Origin: Cohnella luojiensis
GTDB lineage: Bacteria; Bacillota; Bacilli; Paenibacillales; Paenibacillaceae
NCBI RefSeq assembly: GCF_004564235.1
Contig: NZ_SOMN01000004.1
Coordinates: 62,001 to 126,000 of the forward strand
DNA: 64,000 nt
Direction: 5' to 3'
Below are positions 1 to 8,019 of the stretch, one piece after another. How positions within the stretch are numbered: the first letter of the stretch is position 1; each line of letters begins with the position of its first letter. The notes under the pieces are model-generated. The model had not been told where the DNA came from and did not search any database. It saw only the letters and a program-made list of their open reading frames with translations. The position numbers and the translations under genes are program-made.

Positions 1-614
1 AGAAGAGGCTCCGATGATACCGAAAAATCGGATAACGCTTTCGTCGACCAGCCGACGAGCTCCGTCTGCTGAGGACGGATCTGCATGCCGATCTCGTTGC
101 GGTCATACGGGTACTTCGCATCTTTCCATAGCCGTTCGAGCTCGAGATTTTCCGATTCCTGGAAAGGATAGCGACCGTCGATCTGCACTCCCCGAACGAC
201 GGAGGCGTTTCCTCCCTCTAGCGGCTTGTAATCCACTTGCAGCTCATACCATCCGGCGGCTGCAGCGTTAAATGTCCACTCCACCCACCCCTGGGAGTTG
301 CTCCAATGCAGCGATGGTCCTTCCGTGTCCCCTTGAATGGATAACTCAGCCTCTTTGGCGGCATTGGAGTAGTCGGCCACCGCAATATCGATCGGCTGAC
401 CGGTATCCCGCTGCCCTGCATCAGGGGATTCACCCATCAGCTTCGCGTAAGGCTGCGTTTCCTTGTCATCCTCATAAGAAAGCAATTCCGATGCGCTTAC
501 GTTCGATGCGTAGATCGCGGGCTCCGAACCGGAAATCCAGCGAATAGTGCCGAATAGGATAACGGCGGCCAATAAGAGTCGTAGGACGAGGCGAGGATAG
601 TTAATCTTCCTCAT
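1..614 (-). CDS. Extracellular solute-binding protein, N-terminal part (runs off window)
   Basis: About 204 codons are visible; the gene continues beyond position 1. The start ATG at 614 overlaps the stop of the upstream ATPase gene in an ATGA arrangement, which indicates translational coupling in one operon. The protein opens with basic residues and a hydrophobic segment (LVLRLLLAAVILFG), then a region with WVEWTF, GWYELQVDY and VQIDGRYPF, which resembles the N-terminal beta-sandwich found in the very large (about 950-1000 aa) solute-binding proteins of Paenibacillus sugar transporters. The SBP domain itself is outside the window, so the role is inferred from this resemblance and from the adjacent sugar ATPase. 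It would bind an oligosaccharide at the outer face of the membrane. Confidence 0.7.
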   Translation of the reverse strand, partial: MRKINYPRLVLRLLLAAVILFGTIRWISGSEPAIYASNVSASELLSYEDDKETQPYAKLMGESPDAGQRDTGQPIDIAVADYSNAAKEAELSIQGDTEGPSLHWSNSQGWVEWTFNAAAAGWYELQVDYKPLEGGNASVVRGVQIDGRYPFQESENLELERLWKDAKYPYDRNEIGMQIRPQQTELVGWSTKALSDFSVSSEPL

Positions 615-1741
615 TCCTCATCTCCTCCATCCGCCAATGAAATCCCCGTGTTTTCGTCGAAGAAATGCAGCTTGCTCATATTGAAACCGATTGCAGGTTT
701 ATCTTCGTTGCGGTAAGCCGTTCCCGGATCGGTTCTCGCGATGATCTTCGACTCGCCGACGGTCACGTAAACGTAGGAATCGGCTCCGGTAACCTCGGTC
801 ATCTGCACGGCCGAGGTGACGAATCCCTTCTCGTCATCGTCGGGTTCCGGCGTCTTCAGCAAGACGTGCTCCGGACGAACGCCCAGAACGACGTTTCGGA
901 CCGCCCGGTTCATCCGGTCGAATAGGCCATCGTAAGCACTCGGCAGCAAAAGCTTCATCCGCTTGTTGTTGAAGTAATAACGGCCTTCCTCGCGGGTGAC
1001 GCTGCCTTCGACGAAGTTCATTTGCGGCGAGCCGATGAAACCGGCGACGAACAGGTTGGCCGGTTCGTCGTAGAGCCGCTTCGGAGGAGCGACCTGTTGG
1101 ATCACTCCATCCTTCATGACCACGATTCTCGTACCCATCGTCATCGCTTCCACCTGGTCATGGGTGACGTACACCGTCGTGCGCTTCAAGTCGCTTTGCA
1201 ATTTAATGATTTCCGCGCGGGTCTGGGCTCTCAGCTTGGCATCCAGATTCGAAAGCGGCTCGTCCATGAGGAACACTTGCGGTTCCCGGGCGATAGCCCT
1301 TCCTAACGCGACGCGCTGCTTCTGTCCTCCGGACAGCTGGCTCGGCTTGCGATCCAGCAAATGCGAGATCTCCAAGATCTTGGCTACCCGGTTTACCCTC
1401 AATTCGATTTCGTATTTCGGCGTCTTGCGCAGCTTCAGGCCAAGCGCGATATTCTCATACACCGACAGGTTCGGATATAACGCGTAATTCTGGAATACCA
1501 TCGCGATATCGCGGTCCTTAGGCGAGACGTAATTCACGAATTTATCGTCAATATACAATTCCCCGCCGCTGATCTCCTCGAGACCCGCGAGCATGCGCAG
1601 CGTTGTCGATTTTCCGCATCCGGAAGGACCGACCAGCACCAGGAATTCTCCTTCTTCAATGGAAAGGTGGAAGTCGTTAACGGCTGGGCGCGACTCCCCT
1701 TTGTATTGTTTGAACACATGGTTGAACGTGATGCTTCCCAC
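611..1741 (-). CDS. ugpC: Sugar ABC transporter ATP-binding protein, MsmX/UgpC type
   Basis: A 376-aa cytoplasmic ATPase that powers carbohydrate uptake. Walker A GPSGCGKST lies near residue 40, the ABC signature LSGGQKQRVALGRAI near 135, Walker B VFLMDEP just after, and the switch His in VYVTHDQ. A regulatory TOBE/OB-like C-terminal domain follows (VVLGVRPEH), the usual layout of MalK/UgpC/MsmX. The start is GTG at 1741 behind AGAGGTGAG. Such ATPases often serve several permeases; here the gene is directly coupled (ATGA overlap) to a solute-binding protein gene. Upstream lies a repeat array and then the GH99-like gene on the same strand, so uptake of mannose-containing glycans is plausible but inferred. 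Confidence 0.93.
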   Translation of the reverse strand: MGSITFNHVFKQYKGESRPAVNDFHLSIEEGEFLVLVGPSGCGKSTTLRMLAGLEEISGGELYIDDKFVNYVSPKDRDIAMVFQNYALYPNLSVYENIALGLKLRKTPKYEIELRVNRVAKILEISHLLDRKPSQLSGGQKQRVALGRAIAREPQVFLMDEPLSNLDAKLRAQTRAEIIKLQSDLKRTTVYVTHDQVEAMTMGTRIVVMKDGVIQQVAPPKRLYDEPANLFVAGFIGSPQMNFVEGSVTREEGRYYFNNKRMKLLLPSAYDGLFDRMNRAVRNVVLGVRPEHVLLKTPEPDDDEKGFVTSAVQMTEVTGADSYVYVTVGESKIIARTDPGTAYRNEDKPAIGFNMSKLHFFDENTGISLADGGDEE

Positions 1742-2215
1742 CTATTCTCACCTCTCGCTTTTTCTTTCCATACCTTGCCTTCATTCATGTTACCGCACTC
1801 CCAAGCGGGCAAAACAGGAGTGAAACTTGGCTTTTGCAGTCAAATATTAGCCTCTCGGACGCAAACGGCCTTGGTAGATTCGAAGAGTTCGGAACAAAGC
1901 TTTTTCAGCACTCCCGAAGCTGCTTTTTCACGGTCGAACATTGGTTAGGAGCTCACGCTAAAAAGCCGCCCTGTGCTGGACGGCTTGATCTAAATAAGCG
2001 TTTCTGGTGCGGATATTTGTTTAGTCGGAGGCACTTTTGGCGAAATAAGCGTTCCTGGCGCGGGTATTTGGTTAGTCAGTGGCACTTTTGGCGAAATAAA
2101 CGTTCCTGGCACGGGTATTTGGCTAGTCAGAGTCACTTTTGGCGAAATAAACGTTCCGGGCGCGGGTATTTGGATTCCCAGGCGCTTTTGCTAACCCGGG
2201 AGCCTCTAAACAAAG
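1742..2215. other. Intergenic stretch with repeat array A
   Basis: No convincing gene here. About 250 bases just upstream of the ATPase hold its promoter region, and the rest is a tandem array of a 51-bp unit (listed separately). Open frames through the array exist only because 51 is a multiple of three. Confidence 0.7.
1991..2190. repeat. Tandem repeat array A, 51-bp unit, about 4 copies
   Basis: The unit begins GAAATAAGCGTTCCTGGCGC and ends GGCACTTTTGGC; copies are diverged by a few bases. Within each unit AAATA and TATTT can pair around a GC-rich middle. The same unit recurs at 16432-16589. It lies between two co-directional genes. Confidence 0.88.
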
Positions 2216-4309
2216 TTACTGATGACTTGTCGGATGATTTACCGTTATCGGAATCTGCCCTTTGAACAGCCTGTTAATGTCCCCAGCCAGCCGGAGGTAG
2301 AAATCCGACGAGACGGCCACGCCGTCCGCGTCCAAGGTTAAGAAATATTGATCGGTCGGAATCATCGAGCTATTCTCCGCAGCCTTGGCGATGGCAGTAC
2401 CTTCGTCATACTCGTCGAACATCGCGATATATCCGGTATTAATGCCTAGATTCTTCATGTTGTAAGCTTGCCTCCACATGAAATCGCCGTGCAACCGCGG
2501 GATCTCGTTCCTCTTTTGCCCCTTCATGTTGGACCATGCGAAACCCGGCCAGATAACCGGCTGATAGACGATATTACGTTGCTGCGTATAAGCAAAATCA
2601 GGCCCGTATTGATTCATTGAGTAATTGTCCACGTCGCTGATTCCACCAAGCCCGAAGCGTCCTACGAACCAGGGTGATAGCATGTCTAAGGATTCATATA
2701 TGCTCATGAAGCCTGGCTTGGAATCGTTAATCCCCGTCCTCCAGTACGTCGGTACTCCACCGATGACGTATAGCCCTTGGTTCTTGAACCAACTGATAAG
2801 ATCCGCATGCTCCGCCGCCGTACCGATGCGGTCATTAAAGCCTATGCCCCAGATGCAGACGACGGTTTTCCCGTTCTGCTTGGCATACGCGGCAGACCCC
2901 GTCAAGTTCATATTGTTAACGATATTCGTCGTCCAATCGTGCTTTATTGCGTTCACCCAATTGCCGGCGTTCATTCCCGTAATGTCGTACATCACGTAAA
3001 ATTTGCGGTTGTAGATCTCCGCCGCGTTCTTGACTTTGATAGCTACGCTGTCCCGGTTCGTCTTCCAATTGTTCGGCGTATCGCTTTCGTCCGCTCCGAA
3101 ACGCTGCAAGGCGGCCCCGTCGATGTTATACGTCTGCATCCATTCGAAATGCTTGTTGACCGTTTCCTGGTCGTAGGAGGAGAATAGTTTCGACTGTGTC
3201 CCGTTTCCGAAGTTCGCGAGATTCGTCTGATAGAGCTTTGAATACTCCCTGAGATCAGGATAGAGCTCGAAATTCACGTTTGAGTTCGCGGTCGGAATGT
3301 TGTTGTCCTTAGACCAATGAACCCAACCGTTATTCGGGGACCCGTCGCCGACCGCGTTAAACCAGCCTTGGTACCCCGCGAAGATTTTGCCGACCACGTC
3401 TCCTCCGGTAACCGGAGGGGTAGTGCCGAACTTAAACCAATTCACGTTGAACAAGTTGCCTGCCCCTCCCGTGAACTTAAAGTAAACGTTGTGGATACCC
3501 GTCGCGTTGGCTACGGCGCAGGTTACGGTGACCCAGTTTTGCCAGCCGCCCGTTCCCGGCACGGGGCAAGTTCCCGCCAAGGTACCGCCTAAGCTGTCCA
3601 GCCTGACCTCGATATTCCCCCCGCTAGCGTTACTGGCGACGCGAGCTTGCAACGAAGTAGCTCCGGCGCCGAAATCGATGCCGTTAAAAAGGACGTAGTC
3701 GCCGTTATCGATCCATCCTATATTCTGACCTCCCTCGCTGGAGGCTTCTGTTTGGATGCCGGATTGACTGTTATAGGCCTCCGCTTCGATCTGGCTGAAG
3801 GCTGACAGACCGCTGGCGAATTTGAACCATAGGATGTTAAAGAGGTTGCCGCTACCTCCCGTGAATTTCAGATACAGAGTATGAACTCCAGTTGCGTTGC
3901 CGCTTAAGGTGCAGGTTTGGGTCGTCCAATTCTGCCAGCCTCCGGTTCCGGGCACGGCGCAAATGCCTATGACCGTTCCGGTTAAGCTATCTAGCCTGAT
4001 CTCGATATTCCCCCCGCTTGCATTGCTTGCGACGCGCGCCTGGAAGGATGTCGCCCCGCTTCCGAAATCGACGTTGGTAAACGCGATATAATCGCCGTTA
4101 TCGATGAACGCGACGTTCTGTCCTCCTTCGCTGGAAGACTCGAGCTGGATTCCGGACTGGGAGCTAAACTCCGATGCGGCGGTCTGGTTAAACGCCGAAG
4201 CGGCGGAGGCGACGGACGGCGAGAACGTAAACTGGGTAAGAAGAAGAACTGCCATTAACAGCCAAACGACGATAACGTTTCTTTTGGATCTAGGGTTAAA
4301 GGTTTGCAT
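2216..4309 (-). CDS. Secreted GH71/99-like glycoside hydrolase with two CBM6-like domains
   Basis: A 697-aa exported enzyme. The start ATG at 4309 is chosen because GAGGAGGG lies about 9 bases upstream; an upstream in-frame start at 4345 has no such site. After a signal peptide (VIVVWLLMAVLLLTQF) come two near-identical carbohydrate-binding modules of about 125 aa, each with IDNGDY, ARVASNASGGNIE and FKFTGG.GNLFN. The catalytic part from about residue 315 (KIFAGYQGWFNAVGDG, WVHWSKDNNIP, FELYPDLREY, MYDITGMN, AMFDEYDEGTAI) resembles the GH71/GH99-like family of endo-acting hydrolases. The substrate is not visible; the divergent GH38 mannosidase suggests a mannan-type glycan. It could equally act on another glycan. 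Confidence 0.82.
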   Translation of the reverse strand: MQTFNPRSKRNVIVVWLLMAVLLLTQFTFSPSVASAASAFNQTAASEFSSQSGIQLESSSEGGQNVAFIDNGDYIAFTNVDFGSGATSFQARVASNASGGNIEIRLDSLTGTVIGICAVPGTGGWQNWTTQTCTLSGNATGVHTLYLKFTGGSGNLFNILWFKFASGLSAFSQIEAEAYNSQSGIQTEASSEGGQNIGWIDNGDYVLFNGIDFGAGATSLQARVASNASGGNIEVRLDSLGGTLAGTCPVPGTGGWQNWVTVTCAVANATGIHNVYFKFTGGAGNLFNVNWFKFGTTPPVTGGDVVGKIFAGYQGWFNAVGDGSPNNGWVHWSKDNNIPTANSNVNFELYPDLREYSKLYQTNLANFGNGTQSKLFSSYDQETVNKHFEWMQTYNIDGAALQRFGADESDTPNNWKTNRDSVAIKVKNAAEIYNRKFYVMYDITGMNAGNWVNAIKHDWTTNIVNNMNLTGSAAYAKQNGKTVVCIWGIGFNDRIGTAAEHADLISWFKNQGLYVIGGVPTYWRTGINDSKPGFMSIYESLDMLSPWFVGRFGLGGISDVDNYSMNQYGPDFAYTQQRNIVYQPVIWPGFAWSNMKGQKRNEIPRLHGDFMWRQAYNMKNLGINTGYIAMFDEYDEGTAIAKAAENSSMIPTDQYFLTLDADGVAVSSDFYLRLAGDINRLFKGQIPITVNHPTSHQ

Positions 4310-4345
4310 AAATGAATACCCTCCTCGGTTTGATAATTCTTGCAT

Positions 4346-4701
4346 TTCGGGAAAACGTATTCCGAAACGAACGAATGACGACGCTCCTCCTCTCCCTCCC
4401 TAATGATTGCTTAAACCGGTTGCAGCACTATTTTCCTCTCACCTCCCTTCCTGTTCCCTGATTTCATGAAAGGGCTTTCATAAATCTACTCACCATTTGG
4501 AACAATCTTATAATTACTCTCCCCCAGTGCGATATGAGACGATCTTATAATTTACCATGGAATTCCTATCCATTTTCCCGAAATTCTCCGCTCGCCAAGA
4601 TCGCACCATAAAGTTTGCTATTCTCTCATTGTCCCGAACATGGCCGCTCCCTTACACTTACCGCGTATATCCTATTTCACCCAAAGAAAAGAGGCACCCC
4701 C
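4346..4701. promoter_or_regulatory. Divergent control region between GH99-like and GH38 genes
   Basis: This 350-base region has no gene. It contains two copies of ATCTTATAATT (4505-4515 and 4542-4552), each giving a good -10 hexamer (TATAAT) for the plus-strand GH38 gene, and the cre-like site at 4467-4480. The assignment of promoters is inferred from hexamers only. Confidence 0.45.
4467..4480. promoter_or_regulatory. cre-like catabolite control site
   Basis: TGAAAGGGCTTTCA differs by one central base from the ideal Bacillus CcpA site TGAAAGCGCTTTCA. It sits upstream of the TATAAT boxes between two glycosidase genes. Binding is inferred. Confidence 0.45.
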
Positions 4702-7419
4702 ATGAACACGCCGAAACGGGTTATCCACGTCATCTCCCATACCCACTGGGACCGGGAGTGGTATATGCCTTACGAAGCCCACCACGTTAAGCTCATCCAG
4801 ACGATGGACGCGTTGCTCGAAACTTTCGAATCGGATCCGGAATTTCGCAGCTTCTATCTGGACGGCCAAACCATCGTTCTGGAAGATTACTTGCAAGTGT
4901 ATCCGGAAAAAAGAGAGCTGCTGCAACGATTATGTAAAGAAGAGAAAATTTCGGCGGGTCCTTGGTACGTACTTCAGGACGAATTTCTGACGAGCAGCGA
5001 AGCCAACGTCCGAAATCTTCAGATCGGCCATCGCGACGCCTCGGGCTTCGGTCCGGTTTCCAAGTTGGGTTATTTCCCCGATTCCTTCGGAAACATGGGG
5101 CAGGCTCCCCAGCTTCTTAAGCAGGCCGGCATTAACAACGCCGTATTCGGCCGCGGAGTCAAAGCAACGGGCTTCAACAACCAAGTCGGCGAGGATTCCA
5201 ATCTGGAATCCCCATTCTCCGAGTTGATCTGGGAATCGCCCGACGGCTCGCAGGTGCTCGGCATATTGTTCGCCAACTGGTACAACAACGGCATGGAAAT
5301 TCCCGTTGATCCCGCGGAAGCCGAATCTTATTGGGAGCATCGGATCGAGAGCGCTTCCCGGTACGCTTCCACGCCGCACCTGCTGCTCATGAACGGATGC
5401 GATCATCAGCCCGTTCAGACCGATCTCTCGGAAGCACTTCGGGTCGCCCGCGAATTGTATCCGGAGCATGAATTCATTCATTCCAACTTCGACGATTACA
5501 TTAATGATGTTCTTTCTTCCCTTCCGCCTAAGCTGAGCGTGACGCGCGGAGAACTCCTGGGGCAGAAGACCGACGGTTGGTTCAGCCTGGTCAACACGGC
5601 ATCCGTTCGGGTCCCGATCAAGCAATTGAACCAACAAAATCAGACCCTCTTGGAGAAAGTCGCGGAACCTTTGGCTTCCCTTGCTTTCGGAGAAGGCAAA
5701 TCTTATCCGCACGCTCTGCTACATTATTCATGGAAAACGCTCATGCAGAACCATCCTCATGACAGCATCTGCGGCTGCAGCGTCGACGAGGTATACCGCG
5801 AGATGGAGATCCGGTTCGCCAAGAGCATGGAGGTGGCCAAGGCTATCGTTCAAGAAAGCGCAAGGCACCTTAGCGAAAAGGTCGATACAACCGCCTTCGA
5901 GTCGTTCGGGTGCGATGCTTCGCCTTTCATCGTCTTTAATACGAGCAGTTACGAGGGATCTTCCGTCGTGACGTTGGAAATCGAGTGGTCCAGGCGATAT
6001 TTCAAGCAAAGCGAGAATCCGGTTCAAGTAGCGGAGGAAGTTCGGCTTAGAACGCATGCGGACGGTTTCCTCATCAACCATCTGGGTGACAGGGTCGACT
6101 TCGAGGTCGAGGACTTGGGGGTGAGATTCGGTTATGACTTGCCGGACGATAAATTCAGGCAGCCATATATGGCCAGAGCGTTGAAAATTACCTTCGAGAC
6201 GGGACTTCTACCCGCGATGGGTTATGCGACTTTCGCCTGGATTCCCGATTCCGATCATGGACGGATAGATAACGGAGGTTCGCTGGTTACGGGGCCCGCG
6301 ACGATCGAAAACGACAGCCTTCGGGTTACGGTGGAAGCCGATGGCGGAATTACTTTGCTCGATAAGGTTAGCGGCCAACTCTTCGAGGGATTGGGGCATT
6401 ACGAAGATGTCGGGGACGTCGGCAACGAATATATTTTTAGGCAGCCGGACGACGACATCCCCTTAACGACGAAGGGAAAACCCGCTCAGGTTCGGATCGT
6501 CGAGAACGCTCCGTACCGCGCAACTCTGGAAATCGCGCAAACGATGGAAATCCCGGAATCCGCGGACGAATTACTTGAGCAAGAGGTCCGAACGATGGTA
6601 TCCATCCTCGACCGAAATTCCGGGCGTTCTAAGAAACTCGTCACTCTGAACATCGTTACTAGGGTTAGTTTAGAGCGATTAGGCAAAGGCGTCCGCGTAA
6701 GCGTCTCGTTCGATAACCCGGCCAAGGACCATCGGATTCGCGCTTTGTATCCGACGGACGTTCGGGCTTCGACACATTTCGCGGATTCGATCTTCGAGGT
6801 CGCCGAACGAGAGACCACACCTACCAAGGAATGGAAGAACCCGAGCTACTGCCAACACATGCAAGCTTTCGTAGACGTTCATGGGGATAACCGAGGACTG
6901 ACGATAGCAGGAAAAGGCTTAAACGAATACGAAACGTTGCTTGACGGACGGAACACGATTGCCGTTACGCTTCTTCGGGCGGTCGGCGAGCTAGGTGATT
7001 GGGGCGTCTTCCCGACTCCGGAAGCGCAATGCCTTGGCGCGTATTCCGCGGAATGGACGATCCTTCCGCACCGTGGACACGACCGCATAGACGCATACCG
7101 GGAAGCTCACCGTTTCGCCGTCCCCTTGACTCCTTGCCAAACCGGCGTTCACTCAGGGATCCTTCCTTTTCGTTACGAGTTCCTGCAATGGGATGGGGAA
7201 GGCGTTCTGTTTTCCAACCTGAAGACGAACGAGGAGCGGGGAGATTGGATGGCGAGATGGTATAACGTTACCGGAGCGACTAGCGAAATACGAATTTCGG
7301 CGTCTAAGGACGGAAAGACATACCTTAGCAACATATTGGAAGACGAAATGGATGGAGAATTGAACGGGGCTGTCACCGTAACTCCCTATCAAATCGTGAC
7401 CGTCAGGTTTCGGATTTAA
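4702..7419 (+). CDS. Alpha-mannosidase, glycoside hydrolase family 38
   Basis: A 905-aa enzyme that removes alpha-linked mannose by a retaining, zinc-dependent mechanism. ATG at 4702 is preferred over upstream frames because AAAGAGG precedes it and the conserved start RVIHVISHTHWDREWY follows at once. HTHWD gives the first zinc His and Asp; GYFPDSFGNMGQ near residue 130 contains the nucleophile Asp; NGCDHQPVQ and WKTLMQNHPHDSICG carry further active-site and zinc-binding residues. The remaining 500 residues are the beta-sandwich part of the family. No signal peptide is seen, so it is cytoplasmic. It resembles MngB-type enzymes, but a phosphorylated or glycerate-linked substrate cannot be read from sequence. 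It is divergent from the GH99-like gene. Confidence 0.93.
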   Translation: MNTPKRVIHVISHTHWDREWYMPYEAHHVKLIQTMDALLETFESDPEFRSFYLDGQTIVLEDYLQVYPEKRELLQRLCKEEKISAGPWYVLQDEFLTSSEANVRNLQIGHRDASGFGPVSKLGYFPDSFGNMGQAPQLLKQAGINNAVFGRGVKATGFNNQVGEDSNLESPFSELIWESPDGSQVLGILFANWYNNGMEIPVDPAEAESYWEHRIESASRYASTPHLLLMNGCDHQPVQTDLSEALRVARELYPEHEFIHSNFDDYINDVLSSLPPKLSVTRGELLGQKTDGWFSLVNTASVRVPIKQLNQQNQTLLEKVAEPLASLAFGEGKSYPHALLHYSWKTLMQNHPHDSICGCSVDEVYREMEIRFAKSMEVAKAIVQESARHLSEKVDTTAFESFGCDASPFIVFNTSSYEGSSVVTLEIEWSRRYFKQSENPVQVAEEVRLRTHADGFLINHLGDRVDFEVEDLGVRFGYDLPDDKFRQPYMARALKITFETGLLPAMGYATFAWIPDSDHGRIDNGGSLVTGPATIENDSLRVTVEADGGITLLDKVSGQLFEGLGHYEDVGDVGNEYIFRQPDDDIPLTTKGKPAQVRIVENAPYRATLEIAQTMEIPESADELLEQEVRTMVSILDRNSGRSKKLVTLNIVTRVSLERLGKGVRVSVSFDNPAKDHRIRALYPTDVRASTHFADSIFEVAERETTPTKEWKNPSYCQHMQAFVDVHGDNRGLTIAGKGLNEYETLLDGRNTIAVTLLRAVGELGDWGVFPTPEAQCLGAYSAEWTILPHRGHDRIDAYREAHRFAVPLTPCQTGVHSGILPFRYEFLQWDGEGVLFSNLKTNEERGDWMARWYNVTGATSEIRISASKDGKTYLSNILEDEMDGELNGAVTVTPYQIVTVRFRI

Positions 7420-8019
7420 GAGGCGAGGGCAGTTTATTAGCCTTGGCGAGAGTTAGCGTGGATGTTCGGGTGCGGCGAGGGCAGTTTATTAGCCTTGGCG
7501 AGGGTTCGGGTGAATGTTCGGTTTCGGCGAGGGCAGTTTATCAGCCTTGGCTAGAGTTCGAGTGGTTGTCGGGTGCGGCGAGGCCTTGGCGAGGGTTAGC
7601 GTGAATGTTCGGTGAGGCGAGGGCAGTTTTTTGCCTTGGCGAGGGTTCGGGCGGATGTTCGGGTGCGGTGAGGGCAGTTTTTTTGCCTTGGCGAGGGTTC
7701 GGGCGGATATTCGGGTGCGGTGAGGGTAGTTATTTAGCCTTGGCGAGGGTTCGGGTGGTGTTGGAGTACAGTGAAGGCAGTTTATTAGCCTTGGCGATAG
7801 TTGGGGTGGATGTTTAGGTGCGGCGAGGGCAGTTTATTAGCCTTGGCGAGGGTTGGGGCGGATGTTCGGGTGCGGTGAGGGCAGTTTTTTTGCCTTGGCG
7901 AGGGTTCGGGCGGATATTCGGGTGCGGTGAGGGTAGTTATTTAGCCTTGGCGAGGGACTGCCCTCCTCGGTCCCTAAAGACCGAAAGAAACAGCCCCTTT
8001 CCATAAACATAACTCTTGG
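7420..8019. other. Gap between GH38 and yesM filled by repeat D
   Basis: No gene supported. Short frames in the array only follow its 17-codon period. The last 60 bases before the yesM stop hold no clear terminator. Confidence 0.75.
7422..7957. repeat. Tandem repeat array D, 51-52-bp unit, about 10 copies
   Basis: The unit reads roughly GGCGAGGGCAGTTTATTAGC then CTTGGCGAGGGTTCGGGTGG and a TGTTCGGGTGC tail. The first copies start at 7422, 7474, 7526 and 7577; one later copy has lost about 20 bases. The core AGGGCAGTTTTTTTGCCTT can form a short hairpin with a T-rich loop. It fills the gap between the convergent GH38 and sensor kinase genes; arrays E and F share the core. Confidence 0.88.

Noticed and set aside
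1991..2190. CRISPR array
   Set aside because: The units are head-to-tail without unique spacers, and no cas genes are present; same for arrays B-G.
4615..4701. Longer GH38 start
   Set aside because: No ribosome site upstream; ATG at 4702 with AAAGAGG begins the conserved sequence.
7605..8006. Plus-strand frames rich in Gly/Ala/Val in array D
   Set aside because: They follow the 51-bp (17-codon) period of the repeats and have no ribosome site; they are not genes.
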